A stretch of 64,000 nt of DNA from Oceanimonas marisflavi (GTDB lineage: Bacteria; Pseudomonadota; Gammaproteobacteria; Enterobacterales; Aeromonadaceae), in contig NZ_QAGM01000012.1 in NCBI RefSeq assembly GCF_003049725.1, positions 43,816 to 107,815 on the forward strand, in the 5' to 3' direction. Below are positions 1 through 8,853 of this stretch, piece after piece. Every line of letters begins with the position of its first letter. Position 1 is the first letter of the stretch. Under the pieces are notes generated by a model that saw only the letters and a list, made by a program, of their open reading frames with translations, was not told the DNA's origin and ran no database searches. Made by a program: the position numbers and the translations under genes.

Positions 1-330
1 GCCGAGCTCAACTACGAAGGCTCCTGCGCCATCGACCAGGATCTGCTGGACGCGGTGAACATTCGTGAATACGAGCAGATCGACATTTATAACATCGAGA
101 ACGGCGAGCGTTTTCACACCTACGCCATTTCCGGCGAGCGGGGCTCGAAAATGATCTCCCTGAACGGCGCCGCCGCCCGCAAGGCCGCCGTGGGTGATCG
201 CATCATCATCTGCGCCTATGCGCCCATGAGCGAGCAGCAGATCGAGTCCTACGACCCGAACCTGGTCTATCTGGACGCCGATAACAACATAGTGCGCACC
301 AGCAAGAACATTCCGCTGCAACTGGCCTGA
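1..330 (+). CDS. panD: Aspartate 1-decarboxylase, 5' end outside the window
   Basis: This pyruvoyl enzyme converts L-aspartate to beta-alanine for pantothenate and CoA synthesis. The open frame enters from base 1 ([12 protein letters not shown]...), so about 20 N-terminal residues are missing from the window. The Gly-Ser self-cleavage site that makes the pyruvoyl group is visible at bases 19-24 (EGSC), and the rest aligns with the 126-residue family to its end ([11 protein letters not shown]). Internal start codons after base 55 are not the true start. A strong terminator follows at once, so panD is the last gene of its transcript. PanD is certain by family resemblance. Confidence 0.95.
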   Translation, partial: AELNYEGSCAIDQDLLDAVNIREYEQIDIYNIENGERFHTYAISGERGSKMISLNGAAARKAAVGDRIIICAYAPMSEQQIESYDPNLVYLDADNNIVRTSKNIPLQLA

Positions 331-360
331 TCGCCGGCTTTCACCGCAGTAAACAACAAA

Positions 361-385
361 AGGCAGCCAACTGGCTGCCTTTTTT
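361..385 (+). terminator. Intrinsic terminator of panD
   Basis: An AGGCAGCC / GGCTGCCT stem is followed by a run of T, about 30 bases after the panD stop codon. Confidence 0.9.
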
Positions 386-412
386 ACTTACAACGGTTTA
401 TATCAATCGGCC

Positions 413-503
413 TGTAGGCGCCGCTTTAGCTGGCGCAAACCTGAAGGCGACTGTGTATTAATGGCCTGTTACACAGGCCCTGCCAACTAAAGTGGCAGCT
501 ACA
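413..503. repeat. REP-like inverted pair, family A copy 1
   Basis: Two oppositely oriented units of about 24 bases (TGTAGGCGCCGCTTTAGC... and its complement ending ...GTGGCAGCTACA) flank a spacer carrying a GGCCTGT/ACAGGCC dyad. Each unit starts with GTAG and folds on GCC...GGC. Related copies lie at 2961, 7767 and 34920, all between genes. The design resembles REP/BIME elements mobilised by RAYT transposases; that link is inference. Confidence 0.75.
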
Positions 504-529
504 GAATACCGCCATCAGAAGGCTCTTAC

Positions 530-1303
530 TCAATGCCGCAGGCCGCGGCCGGTGTGGATCAGGTACCAGGCGGCAGTGTAGAAGGCGGCGATAAAGCACA
601 GAATAATGCCGTAAGCCACGGTCAGGGGCACGTCGGTGATGCCCAGAAAGCCGTAGCGAAAGGCGTTCACCATATAGAGCACCGGGTTGGCATGGGACAC
701 CCCCTGCCAGAAGCCGGGCAGCAGCTCGATGGAGTAAAACACGCCCCCCAGGTAGGTAAGCGGGGTCAGCACAAAGGTGGGAATAATGCTGATGTCGTCA
801 AAGGTGCGGGCAAAAATGGCGTTGAGCAGCCCGGCCAGGGAAAACAGCACGGCGGTGAGGAACACGGTGACCACCACGCTGAACAGGTGACTCACCTGCA
901 GATCGACGAAAAACAGCGACACCAGGCTGACGATCAGCCCCACCAGCAGGCCGCGCACCACGCCACCGCCCACATAGCCGGCGATGATCACATAGGTGGG
1001 CACCGGCGCCACCAGCAGCTCTTCCACGTTGCGCTGAAACTTGCTGCTGAAAAACGACGAGGCCACGTTAGAATAGGAGTTGGTGATCACCGACATCATG
1101 ATAAGGCCGGGCACGATAAAGGCCATGTAGGAATAACCGCCCATCTCGCCGATACGGCTGCCGATCAGGTTGCCGAATATTACGAAATACAGGGTCATGG
1201 TAATGGCCGGCGGCACCAGGGTCTGCACCCAGATACGGGTAAAACGCACGATTTCCCGGTGCAGTATGCTTTTAAAGGCGATGTAATACTGTCTGGCGCT
1301 CAT
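530..1303 (-). CDS. yadH: ABC-2 type transporter permease (YadH family)
   Basis: This is the inner-membrane permease of a two-gene ABC exporter. It has 257 residues, the usual length, with about six hydrophobic segments and the ABC-2 family signature near residues 185-200 (PLTYLGGVFYS). Its start codon overlaps the stop of the upstream ATPase gene (ATGA), so the two are translationally coupled. In E. coli yadG and yadH lie beside hpt and not far from panD, and the same neighbourhood is kept here. The substrate is not known for the family and cannot be read from the sequence. Confidence 0.9.
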   Translation of the reverse strand: MSARQYYIAFKSILHREIVRFTRIWVQTLVPPAITMTLYFVIFGNLIGSRIGEMGGYSYMAFIVPGLIMMSVITNSYSNVASSFFSSKFQRNVEELLVAPVPTYVIIAGYVGGGVVRGLLVGLIVSLVSLFFVDLQVSHLFSVVVTVFLTAVLFSLAGLLNAIFARTFDDISIIPTFVLTPLTYLGGVFYSIELLPGFWQGVSHANPVLYMVNAFRYGFLGITDVPLTVAYGIILCFIAAFYTAAWYLIHTGRGLRH

Positions 1304-2220
1304 GCTTTTCTCCCCTGCTCCACCAGTGTCACGAACAATTCTTCCAGCCGGTTGGCTTTGTTGCGCATGCTCAGCACGCGAATGCCCTGCTCGTTGAGCT
1401 GGTCAAACACGCCATTGAGCCCCTGCTCCTTTTTCACTTCCACTTCCAGGGTGTGGTCGTCCACCATCTGCCAGTTAAAGCCCGACAGAAAGGGCTCCCG
1501 GCAGTCGGCGGCCAGATCGAGAATAAAGGTTTCCACATTGAGCTTGCCCAGCAACCCCTTCATGGTGGTGTTTTCCACCAGCCGGCCCTTGTCGATGATG
1601 CCGATATGGCGGCACAGCATCTCGGCCTCTTCCAGATAATGGGTGGTAAGGATGATGGTGATGCCCTGGCGGTTGATTTCCTTGAGGAAGTCCCACATGG
1701 CCCGGCGAATTTCAATATCCACCCCGGCAGTGGGCTCATCCAGGATCAGCAGTTTGGGCTGGTGCATCAGGGCACGGGCGATCATCAGCCGGCGTTTCAT
1801 GCCGCCGGACAGGGTGCGCGCCGGCAGATCCCGCTTGTCCCACAAATCCAGTTGCTTGAGGTAACGCTCGGCCCGCACCAGCGCTTCCTTGCGCTCCACC
1901 CCGTAGAGACCAGCCTGGTTGACCACGATTTGCCGTACCTTTTCAAACTGGTTGAAGTTGAACTCCTGGGGCACCAGGCCGATGCAGGACTTGGCCTGCT
2001 CCAGCTCGGTATCGATGTCGTGGCCAAACACGCGAACAGAGCCGCCGCTCTTGTTTACCAGTGAAGAAATAATACCTATGGTGGTGGACTTGCCGGCGCC
2101 GTTGGGGCCGAGCAGGGCGTAGAAGTCCCCCGCCTCCACGCCGAGATCAATGCCCTTGAGCGCTTCCACGCCGCCGGCGTAGGTTTTACGCAGCCCGGCG
2201 ATCTCCAGTGCTTTGGTCAT
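1300..2220 (-). CDS. yadG: ABC transporter ATP-binding protein (YadG family)
   Basis: ATPase partner of the YadH-like permease. Walker A is GPNGAGKST at residues 38-46, the signature LSGGMKRR lies near residue 140 and Walker B LLILDEP near 160. The C-terminal part (SMRNKANRLEELFVTLVEQ) is typical of YadG. I place the start at the ATG at 2220 (MTKALEIAG), which aligns with E. coli YadG, rather than at an upstream in-frame codon that lies inside the hpt terminator. An exporter of a lipid or a small hydrophobic molecule is the general expectation for ABC-2 systems; the substrate is unknown. Confidence 0.92.
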   Translation of the reverse strand: MTKALEIAGLRKTYAGGVEALKGIDLGVEAGDFYALLGPNGAGKSTTIGIISSLVNKSGGSVRVFGHDIDTELEQAKSCIGLVPQEFNFNQFEKVRQIVVNQAGLYGVERKEALVRAERYLKQLDLWDKRDLPARTLSGGMKRRLMIARALMHQPKLLILDEPTAGVDIEIRRAMWDFLKEINRQGITIILTTHYLEEAEMLCRHIGIIDKGRLVENTTMKGLLGKLNVETFILDLAADCREPFLSGFNWQMVDDHTLEVEVKKEQGLNGVFDQLNEQGIRVLSMRNKANRLEELFVTLVEQGRKA

Positions 2221-2233
2221 GTGTGCTCCCAAT

Positions 2234-2268
2234 GAAAAACATATGCCTGGGCAGGGACCAGGCATATG
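2234..2268 (-). terminator. Intrinsic terminator of hpt
   Basis: A perfect 11-bp inverted repeat (CATATGCCTGG / CCAGGCATATG) is followed on the minus strand by GTTTTT. It separates hpt from the ABC exporter genes. Confidence 0.85.
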
Positions 2269-2301
2269 AAGAGAAATAATGATAATAAAACAGCGGGAAT
2301 C

Positions 2302-2832
2302 TTACTCCAGCGGCACCACCTTGCCGATATAGGGCAGGTTGCGGTACAGCTGGGCATAGTCGATGCCGTAACCTACCACGAATTCGTCGGGAATGGTAAA
2401 GCCCACCCAGTCTACCGGCACCTGCACCTCACGCCGCTCGGGCTTGTCGAGCAGGGTGCAGATGGTGAGCGAGGCTGGGTTGCGCAGGGTCAGTATTTCC
2501 TTCACCTTGCTCAGGGTGTAACCGGTGTCGATGATGTCTTCCACAATCAGCACGTGCTTGCCGTGGATCTCGTCGTCCAGATCCTTGAGGATGCGCACAT
2601 CCCGGTTGCTGTCCATGCTGTTGCCGTAGCTGGAGGCGGTCATAAAGTCGAGCCGCACCGGCATCGTGAGCTGGCGGCACAGATCGGACATAAAGATGCA
2701 GGAGCCCCGCAGCAAGCCCACCATGACCACTTCGTCGACGCCCTGATAGTGGGTGTTAATCTGTTCGCCCAGGGCCTGAGTTCTGGCATTGACCTCTTCG
2801 GTGCCGATCAGCACATCCACTCGGTGTTTCAT
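2302..2832 (-). CDS. hpt: Hypoxanthine phosphoribosyltransferase
   Basis: This purine salvage enzyme joins hypoxanthine (and more weakly guanine) to PRPP, giving IMP or GMP in the cytoplasm. It has 176 residues and is highly similar to E. coli Hpt. The PRPP-binding motif [11 protein letters not shown] is at residues 94-104, and the C-terminal [15 protein letters not shown] block is intact. The gene stands alone, with its own terminator downstream and a REP-like repeat upstream. Confidence 0.95.
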   Translation of the reverse strand: MKHRVDVLIGTEEVNARTQALGEQINTHYQGVDEVVMVGLLRGSCIFMSDLCRQLTMPVRLDFMTASSYGNSMDSNRDVRILKDLDDEIHGKHVLIVEDIIDTGYTLSKVKEILTLRNPASLTICTLLDKPERREVQVPVDWVGFTIPDEFVVGYGIDYAQLYRNLPYIGKVVPLE

Positions 2833-2960
2833 TATTACTGCTCCGTTCGGGTAAATAACACCCGGCTGTGATTAAAGCCGTATTTTAGCGGAATTCCCAA
2901 ACCTGTGCACAAACGCGGATACGCAGCGCGAAGCATCAGTGCGGTTGCGCTACCGGCATT

Positions 2961-3050
2961 TGTAGCTGCCACTTTAGTCGGCAGGGCCTGCAACGCAGGC
3001 CATTCTGACCGGATCGCATGCTGTTTCCGCCAGCTAAAGCGGCGGCTACA
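2961..3050. repeat. REP-like inverted pair, family A copy 2
   Basis: TGTAGCTGCCACTTTAGTCG on the left and its complement-type unit ending GCGGCGGCTACA on the right flank a GGCCTGC/GCAGGCC spacer dyad. The organisation is the same as the copies at 413 and 34920. It sits between ubiX and hpt. Confidence 0.75.
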
Positions 3051-3062
3051 AGGCTTCTAGCT

Positions 3063-3689
3063 TCACTCTGATCCGTAGCCCCAGCGGCTGACCAGATCCT
3101 GATCCACACCCAGATGATCCAGGATCCGCGCCACCATAAAGTTCACCAGATCGTCGATCGTTTTCGGCTGATGATAAAAGCCAGGCGCTGCGGGCATGAT
3201 GGTCACCCCCATGCGCGCCAGTTTGAGCAGATTTTCCAGGTGGATCTCCGATAACGGCGACTCGCGGGGCACCAGGATCAACTGACCCTTTTCCTTGATC
3301 ACCACGTCGGCAGCGCGCTCGATCAGGTTGTCGGATGCACCGCTGGCAATGGAGGCCACCGTGCCCATGGAGCAGGGGCAAATCACCATGCGCCTGGCCG
3401 CCCCCGAGCCCGAGGCCACCGGCGAGAACCATTCTTCCTTGCCGTAGGCGCGAATTTGTCCGGGCGCGGCGCCGTAGCGTTCACACAGATAGGCGGCCAG
3501 CTGTTCCGGCTTGCCCGGCCACTGTTCGCCCTGTTCGGTGGCCAGCACCACCCGGGCGGCACCGGACACCAGCAGGTGCACCTGCATGCCGGCCTTTACC
3601 AGACACTGCAGCAGCGCCAGCGCATAAGGGGCCCCTGAAGCGCCGCTCAGGGCCAGGGTAATTTGTTGTTCACGGGCATACTCAGCCAT
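3063..3689 (-). CDS. ubiX: Flavin prenyltransferase
   Basis: UbiX makes prenylated FMN, the cofactor for the UbiD decarboxylase of ubiquinone synthesis. It has 208 residues, slightly longer than the usual 189-200. The FMN-binding start [14 protein letters not shown] is near residues 14-27, [14 protein letters not shown] is mid-protein, and the [16 protein letters not shown] and [11 protein letters not shown] blocks follow. The start is the ATG at 3689, which overlaps the end of mpl by 8 bases; a longer upstream reading would run into mpl coding sequence. Overlap and orientation place it in an operon with mpl. Confidence 0.93.
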   Translation of the reverse strand: MAEYAREQQITLALSGASGAPYALALLQCLVKAGMQVHLLVSGAARVVLATEQGEQWPGKPEQLAAYLCERYGAAPGQIRAYGKEEWFSPVASGSGAARRMVICPCSMGTVASIASGASDNLIERAADVVIKEKGQLILVPRESPLSEIHLENLLKLARMGVTIMPAAPGFYHQPKTIDDLVNFMVARILDHLGVDQDLVSRWGYGSE

Positions 3690-5040
3690 GGGCCACCTCC
3701 AGCGCCGCCAGCAGCTTGCCGTGAATACCGCCAAAGCCGCCGTTGCTCATGATAAGAATTTCATCACCGGCCCCGGCCTCGCTCACCAGGGCGGCAATCA
3801 GCGCATTGAGGTCGTCAAACACTCGGCCTTGCGGGCAACTCCCGGCCACCGCCTGCAGATCCCACTCCAGGTCCGGCGGCTGAAACAGGTAAGTGGCATC
3901 GGCCTGTTGCAGCGACTCGGCCAGCTCTTGCTGGTGTACGCCCATTTTCATGGTGTTGGAACGGGGCTCCAGCACCGCCAGCACTCTGGCGCCTTCGCTG
4001 CGGGCCCTGAGGCCGGCCAGGGTGGTGGCAATGGCGGTGGGATGATGGGCAAAGTCGTCCCACACGCGAATGCCGGCCACCTCGCCCTTTTGCTCCATGC
4101 GCCGTTTGGGCGGTACAAAGCCGCACAGGGCGGCGATGCCGTCCGCCACCGGCACCCCGGCATGACGGGAGGCGGCCAGCGCCATCAGGCCGTTGTTGAC
4201 GTTATGCAGCCCCATGCAGGGCCAGTGCACCTCCCCTGCCCGCTCACCGTCGAGCCAGACCGCAAAGCGGCTGCCGTCGGCGGCCAGCAGCTCGGCGCGC
4301 CAGAGGCCGCCTTCCCCCACATATTCCACCTCGCTCCAGCAGCCCATGTCCTTTACCTGTTCCAGCGCCGGTGTGTGAGTGGGCATCAGGATCCGGCCAT
4401 GACCGGGCACCATGCGCAGCAGATGATGAAACTGCCGCTGGATCGCCGCCAGATCGGGAAAGATATCCGCATGATCAAACTCGAGGTTGTTGAGGATCAG
4501 GGTGCTGGGACGGTAGTGCACAAACTTGGATCGCTTGTCGAAAAAGGCGCTGTCGTACTCGTCCGCCTCGATCACAAAGAACGGGGCCTCACCCAGACGG
4601 GCGGACACCTCAAAGTTGCCGGGTACACCGCCGATCAGAAAGCCGGGGCTGAGGCCACAGTCTTCAAGAATATGGGCCAGCATGCCGGAGGTGGTGGTTT
4701 TGCCGTGAGTACCGGCCACCGCCAGCACCCAGCGGTCCTGCAATACATGCTCCAGCAACCACTGAGGGCCTGAGGTATAGGGAATGCGCCGGTTGAGCAC
4801 GGCCTCCACACAGGGGTTGCCCCGGCTCATGGCGTTGCCGATCACCACCAGATCCGGACAGGGATCCAGCTGGGAAGGATCATAGCCTTCGATCAGTTTG
4901 ATCCCCTGCTGTTCCAGCTGGGTGCTCATGGGCGGGTAAACGTTGGCGTCGCTGCCGGTAACCTGGTAGCCAAGCTGGCGGGCCAGCAGCGCCAGTCCGC
5001 CCATAAAGGTGCCACAGATACCGAGAATATGAATGTGCAT
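3682..5040 (-). CDS. mpl: UDP-N-acetylmuramate:L-alanyl-gamma-D-glutamyl-meso-diaminopimelate ligase
   Basis: Mpl recycles cell-wall material by ligating the tripeptide L-Ala-D-Glu-mDAP directly to UDP-MurNAc using ATP. It has 452 residues (E. coli 457) and belongs to the Mur ligase family. The P-loop GTHGKTTT is at residues 110-117, the central EADEYD and [12 protein letters not shown] motifs bind metal and substrate, and the C-terminal domain carries [10 protein letters not shown] and LEPRSNTMK. It is the first gene of the mpl-ubiX pair and is divergent from ppa. Confidence 0.95.
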   Translation of the reverse strand: MHIHILGICGTFMGGLALLARQLGYQVTGSDANVYPPMSTQLEQQGIKLIEGYDPSQLDPCPDLVVIGNAMSRGNPCVEAVLNRRIPYTSGPQWLLEHVLQDRWVLAVAGTHGKTTTSGMLAHILEDCGLSPGFLIGGVPGNFEVSARLGEAPFFVIEADEYDSAFFDKRSKFVHYRPSTLILNNLEFDHADIFPDLAAIQRQFHHLLRMVPGHGRILMPTHTPALEQVKDMGCWSEVEYVGEGGLWRAELLAADGSRFAVWLDGERAGEVHWPCMGLHNVNNGLMALAASRHAGVPVADGIAALCGFVPPKRRMEQKGEVAGIRVWDDFAHHPTAIATTLAGLRARSEGARVLAVLEPRSNTMKMGVHQQELAESLQQADATYLFQPPDLEWDLQAVAGSCPQGRVFDDLNALIAALVSEAGAGDEILIMSNGGFGGIHGKLLAALEVAHG

Positions 5041-5239
5041 AGGCTGCCTTCGGCATGAATAAATGCGGCCATTCTAGCAACCTGCCGGCTCTTTGGGCAC
5101 TGCTCTGGTGATTGATGCGACAGCCCGGTTATAATGCAGGCCACACATCGCCGTCAGCCATTTGTATAACAGATGCAAAGCGGCCACGATGGTACACTCG
5201 ATTTACAATTCCGTTACTGACTATCTACAAGGAAACGTC

Positions 5240-5770
5240 ATGAGCCTGAACCTGGTACCGGCCGGTAAGAGCCTGCCCGAAGATATCTATGTTGTTATCG
5301 AAATTCCCCAGAACGCCGATCCCATCAAGTATGAAGTGGACAAGGACACCGGCGCCGTGTTCGTGGACCGTTTCATGGCCACTCCCATGTTCTACCCCTG
5401 CAACTACGGCTATGTAAACCAGACCCTGTCTCTGGATGGCGACCCGGTAGACGTGCTGGTACCCACCCCGCACCCGCTGGTGCCCGGCTCCGTGATCCGC
5501 TGCCGTCCGGTAGGCGTGCTGAAGATGACCGACGAGTCCGGTGAAGACGCCAAGGTAATCGCCGTTCCCCACAGCAAGCTGACCAAGGAATACGATCACA
5601 TTCAGGACATCAATGATGTGCCCGAGCTGCTCAAGGCCCAGATCAAGCACTTCTTCGAGCGCTACAAGGAGCTGGAAGCGGGCAAGTGGGTGAAGGTAGA
5701 CGGCTGGGAAGACAAGGCCGCCGCCGAAGCCGAAATTCTGGCCTCTGCCGAGCGTCATAACAAAGGCTGA
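5240..5770 (+). CDS. ppa: Inorganic pyrophosphatase
   Basis: This soluble family I enzyme hydrolyses pyrophosphate to two phosphates and pulls biosynthetic reactions forward. It has 176 residues, the same length as E. coli Ppa. The metal-binding DGDPVDVLV motif lies in the middle, and YPCNYGYV and KYEVDKDTG are conserved. I start at the ATG at 5240, which has AAGGAA upstream and aligns with the family; upstream in-frame codons would add about 26 unrelated residues. It is a single gene closed by a strong terminator. Confidence 0.96.
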   Translation: MSLNLVPAGKSLPEDIYVVIEIPQNADPIKYEVDKDTGAVFVDRFMATPMFYPCNYGYVNQTLSLDGDPVDVLVPTPHPLVPGSVIRCRPVGVLKMTDESGEDAKVIAVPHSKLTKEYDHIQDINDVPELLKAQIKHFFERYKELEAGKWVKVDGWEDKAAAEAEILASAERHNKG

Positions 5771-5787
5771 ATTCATCGCCTTTGAAA

Positions 5788-5819
5788 CAAAAAAAGAGCA
5801 CCCAGGTGCTCTTTTTTTG
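5788..5819. terminator. Bidirectional intrinsic terminator after ppa
   Basis: AGAGCACC / GGTGCTCT with a 2-base centre is flanked by an A-tract on the left and a T-tract on the right. It can stop ppa on the plus strand and minus-strand transcription through the small gene at 5907-5993. Confidence 0.9.
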
Positions 5820-5906
5820 TATTCGCGGCGGTCAGCCGGCCTTTAACTTACATTTGACCATTAAGCCCGCTCGGACCTGATGGTGACGGTGAGTTGACCG
5901 GTTGCC

Positions 5907-5993
5907 CTATATCATGATGGCCAGGATCCCGAGGCTTGAGACATAGCCGATGAACAGAAGCAACCAAGTCATCCTGGACTTGTCTTTTTGCAT
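5907..5993 (-). CDS. Putative 28-residue single-pass membrane peptide
   Basis: Not a recognised family. A minus-strand ATG at 5993 opens 28 codons and ends in TAG. The product has a charged, basic N-terminus (MQKDKSR) followed by about 20 hydrophobic residues (WLLLFIGYVSSLGILAIM), typical of a small inner-membrane peptide with the N-terminus inside. AAGGGAG precedes the start with six bases between, an excellent ribosome binding site. The bidirectional ppa terminator lies downstream. It occupies an otherwise empty 400-base gap between ppa and cysG. Evidence is sequence layout only; conservation in relatives would decide. Confidence 0.5.
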   Translation of the reverse strand: MQKDKSRMTWLLLFIGYVSSLGILAIMI

Positions 5994-6117
5994 TCGGTGC
6001 TCCCTTCGAAATTGCAGTCAAATGTTAACATGATGAAAACATAATTAACAACCGGATTTATGTCACAAATTTAAAATAGATCCTGCAGATCCCGCGAAAA
6101 ACAGATATCAGTAACAA

Positions 6118-6150
6118 CACGGCCCGGCCATACAAAATGGCCGGGCCGTG
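6118..6150 (-). terminator. Hairpin downstream of cysG
   Basis: A perfect 14-bp inverted repeat (CACGGCCCGGCCAT / ATGGCCGGGCCGTG) with a 5-base loop lies 22 bases past the cysG stop. The following U-run is weak (TTGTTAC), so it may act as an RNA 3' end stabiliser as much as a terminator. Confidence 0.65.
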
Positions 6151-6172
6151 CAGACACAAGGAGAAAACGCGT

Positions 6173-7573
6173 TTAACCGCAACGTTCGAGCGGCAGCTCC
6201 GCCATCTCACCGCCGGTATTAAACCAGGCCAGGCTGTCTGCCAGGCTGGCCACAGAGCCAATCACCATCAGCGCCGGGCTTTCCACTCGCGTGGCAAGTG
6301 TGCTCAGCTCGTTAAGCACACCGCGCACCACTTTCTGCTGTTGGGTGGTGCCCCGCTCGATCAGCGCCACCGGAGTATCGGCACTCAGACCGTGCTCCAG
6401 CAAGCGCTGCTGAATATGACCGGAGCGCATCAGCCCCATGTAGATCACCAGGGTCTGACGACCACTGGCCAGGCTGGCCCAGTCCGGCTCTTCGCCATTT
6501 TTCTTGCAGTGACCGGTAATAAACACCGCGCTCTGGGCATGATCCCTGTGAGTCAGCGGAATGCCCGCATAGGCGGTGGCGCCGGCGGCAGCGGTGATGC
6601 CCGGCACCACCTGATAGCGAATGCCCGCCGCCACCAGGGTCTCGAGTTCTTCCGCGCCGCGGCCAAACATAAAGGGATCGCCGCCCTTGAGCCGCACCAC
6701 CCGCTTGCCTGCCAGCGCATGATCCACCAGCAGCTGATTGATCTGATCCTGAGGCACGCTGTGATTGCCCGCCTTTTTGCCCACCGGGATCCGCTCCGCC
6801 TCCGGGCGGATCAACGCCATGATCTCGTCGGACACCAGCTGATCGTACAGCACCACATCGGCCTTCTGCAGTTCATTCAGCGCCTTGATCGTCAGCAGTC
6901 CTGAATCCCCAGGACCGGCGCCCACCAGGATCACTTCACCGCTGGAAGGCTGCTGCACCTCCTGCTGCAACCACTTTTCCGCTGCCGCCAGGTTGCCGTG
7001 CTGCAGAAAGGCATTCAGCGTACTGTCGTCCTGAGTCCGGGCCCAAAACCGGCGACGCTCATCGCTGCTACCCAGGGTGTTTTTCACCCGCTGACGCAGA
7101 CGCCCGGCCACTTCCGCCAGCGCTCCCCAGTGAGATGGCAGCAGGGCGTCGATCCGGGCCCGTAGCAGCCGGGCCAGCCAGGGCGCCTTGCCCCCGGTGC
7201 TGAGCGCCACCTGCAGCGGAAAGCGCTCCACCACGGACGGGAAGATCACCGCCGAGCGCTTGCTGTCGTCGGCCTTGTTGACCAGAATGCCGCGCTGGTT
7301 GGCGAGCTGATATACCCGGGCATTGACTTCCGCACTGTCGGTGGCGGTCACCACCAGAAAGCGACCGTCCAGGTGAGCTTCGTCAAAGGAGTCCTGCAGC
7401 CACTCAAAGGCGGGCAGCTGTTCCTTCAGCTCGGCACAGAGCTCAGGGGCCACCACGGTCAGCCGGGCTCCCCGGGACAGCAGCAGCCGGGCCTTGCGGG
7501 CGGCCACGGCGCCACCGCCCACTACCAGGCAGGGACGTTGTTCAATGCTGATAAAAAGAGGCAGGTGTTCCAT
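6173..7573 (-). CDS. cysG: Siroheme synthase (trifunctional)
   Basis: CysG makes siroheme, the cofactor of the sulfite reductase encoded just upstream. The N-terminal part (about 1-210) is the NAD-dependent precorrin-2 dehydrogenase/ferrochelatase, with the Rossmann motif GGGAVAARKA at 19-28. The C-terminal part (about 215-460) is the SAM uroporphyrinogen-III methyltransferase, with VGAGPGDSGLLT, RLKGGDPFMFGRGAEE and YMGLM. It has 466 residues against 457 in E. coli. It is on the same strand as cysJIH but separated by a 512-base gap with a terminator, so it is probably its own unit. Confidence 0.94.
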   Translation of the reverse strand: MEHLPLFISIEQRPCLVVGGGAVAARKARLLLSRGARLTVVAPELCAELKEQLPAFEWLQDSFDEAHLDGRFLVVTATDSAEVNARVYQLANQRGILVNKADDSKRSAVIFPSVVERFPLQVALSTGGKAPWLARLLRARIDALLPSHWGALAEVAGRLRQRVKNTLGSSDERRRFWARTQDDSTLNAFLQHGNLAAAEKWLQQEVQQPSSGEVILVGAGPGDSGLLTIKALNELQKADVVLYDQLVSDEIMALIRPEAERIPVGKKAGNHSVPQDQINQLLVDHALAGKRVVRLKGGDPFMFGRGAEELETLVAAGIRYQVVPGITAAAGATAYAGIPLTHRDHAQSAVFITGHCKKNGEEPDWASLASGRQTLVIYMGLMRSGHIQQRLLEHGLSADTPVALIERGTTQQQKVVRGVLNELSTLATRVESPALMVIGSVASLADSLAWFNTGGEMAELPLERCG

Positions 7574-7711
7574 GGCCGGCTCCGCGAATAACGATAGACA
7601 GGCTAACTATAAACCGCGGGGCATATAGCCACATAATAATAAAAAATGATTTTTTATGCCTTTAACGCATTAGGGGTGTCTGCAGCTCCGCATGACGGTC
7701 GGACAAAGGCA

Positions 7712-7740
7712 TGCATTCCCACGCAGATCGTAGGAACGAG
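7712..7740. repeat. Family B repeat, inverted partial copy
   Basis: TGCATTCCCACGCAGATCG...GGAACGAG matches, as the complement and with two changes, the unit that begins the element at 27532. Confidence 0.55.
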
Positions 7741-7766
7741 TAATTCCATTTCGAGGCCGGAGTTTT

Positions 7767-7806
7767 GGCCTGTTTCACAGGCCCCGCCAACTAAAGTGGC
7801 GGCTAC
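7767..7806. repeat. REP-like unit, family A copy 3 (half element)
   Basis: GGCCTGT...ACAGGCC spacer followed by CGCCAACTAAAGTGGCGGC TACA. It matches the right half of the copy at 413-503, including the spacer dyad, and the left unit is missing. Confidence 0.65.
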
Positions 7807-7961
7807 AAAAGCGCTTAAAAGGGAGGACAAGGAGAGCGGCTTCACGACCGATCAAATGCCATGGCCGAAAAGTTGCTCCTGCATTTTCGGCATTTCCGCC
7901 GTCCATGGCGGTCAGATACATTTGCCGAGCGCTCATGGGGCGAGTTTGCTCGCCGTGACGA

Positions 7962-8011
7962 ACTAAAAAGCCTGACCGAACATTGAATATGTTCGCAGCA
8001 GGCTTTTTAGT
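7962..8011. terminator. Long terminator hairpin after cysH
   Basis: ACTAAAAAGCCTG / CAGGCTTTTTAGT form a perfect 13-bp outer stem around an inner CGAACAT / ATGTTCG stem. It works in both directions and closes the cysJIH operon. Confidence 0.88.
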
Positions 8012-8085
8012 GAGTAGCATTTACCGAAGCGTGTCGTGAAGTCGGCTCCTTGTTCGACCTGCATTGGATTCTGCAGGTTCGCGGG

Positions 8086-8853
8086 TTAAATACCGCTGCC
8101 GTCGGACTCGGGCACTTCGTGCAGGCCGCACTCGCGCTTGAGGCCGTTGAAGCGGGTATCGGCTTCGCTCATGCCCGGCTCCCACTTGGCGGTGGTATGC
8201 ACATCCCCCACCGACACATAACCCTGTTCCCACAGCGGGTGGTACGGCAGGTCGTGGTCTTTCAGGTAATAGTGCACGTCCTTGTTGCTCCAGTCGATGA
8301 TCGGCAGGAACTTGAACAAGCCGTTCTGCACACCCAATACCTGCAGCTCTTCCCGGGTATCGGACTGGCTGCGGCGCAGGCCGGCAAACCAGGTGCCGGC
8401 GTTCAGCTCACGCAGGGCGCGCTGCATCGGCTCCACCTTGTTGAGGTGGTTGTAACGGCTGATGCCTTCCACCCCCTGTTCCCACAGCTTGCCGTGGCGG
8501 GCTTCCTGCCAGGCGGCAGATTCCACCGCCCGGTACACCTTCAGGTTGAGCTTCAGCCGTTCGGTCAGCTCGTCGATAAAGCGGTAGGTTTCCGGAAACA
8601 GATAACCGGTATCGGTGAGGATCACCGGAATATCAGCCCTGGCCTGGATCACCAGGTGCAGCATCACCGCCGCCTGAATACCGAAACTGGAGGAGAGCAC
8701 CGGCTCTCCCGGCAGATTGTCCAGGGCCCAGCGCACCCGCTCGGGGGCGCTCAGGGCGGCCAGCTCCCGATTGAGCGGCGCCAGGGCCTCGACCTGCTCC
8801 TGTCGGGACAGGGCGGTCAGCTCGTCAAGAGCGGGCAACACACTAGACTGCAT
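8086..8853 (-). CDS. cysH: Phosphoadenosine phosphosulfate reductase
   Basis: CysH reduces PAPS to sulfite with thioredoxin or glutaredoxin. It has 255 residues (E. coli 244), with the PAPS-binding [10 protein letters not shown] and [10 protein letters not shown] blocks. The single catalytic cysteine is Cys242 in the C-terminal ECGLH motif. The cysteine pairs that bind the iron-sulfur cluster in the APS-reducing branch are absent, so the substrate should be PAPS. The start is the ATG at 8853, preceded by GAGGGA and overlapping the end of cysI by 11 bases. Last gene of cysJIH. Confidence 0.94.
   Translation of the reverse strand: MQSSVLPALDELTALSRQEQVEALAPLNRELAALSAPERVRWALDNLPGEPVLSSSFGIQAAVMLHLVIQARADIPVILTDTGYLFPETYRFIDELTERLKLNLKVYRAVESAAWQEARHGKLWEQGVEGISRYNHLNKVEPMQRALRELNAGTWFAGLRRSQSDTREELQVLGVQNGLFKFLPIIDWSNKDVHYYLKDHDLPYHPLWEQGYVSVGDVHTTAKWEPGMSEADTRFNGLKRECGLHEVPESDGSGI

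Larger units (their letters stand above)
7574..8085. other. Gene-free stretch between cysG and cysH
   Basis: No convincing gene was found. It holds an inverted family B repeat (7712-7740), a single REP-like unit (7767-7806) and the cysH terminator (7962-8011). Short open frames here read through these repeats and carry the low-complexity look of repeat-derived translations. The promoter of cysG should lie in 7574-7700. Confidence 0.6.

Noticed and set aside
7646..7966. Open frames through the cysG-cysH gap (also 7654-7845 and 7775-8020)
   Set aside because: They translate the REP-like unit, the family B copy and the terminator stem; no ribosome site and no protein-like composition.
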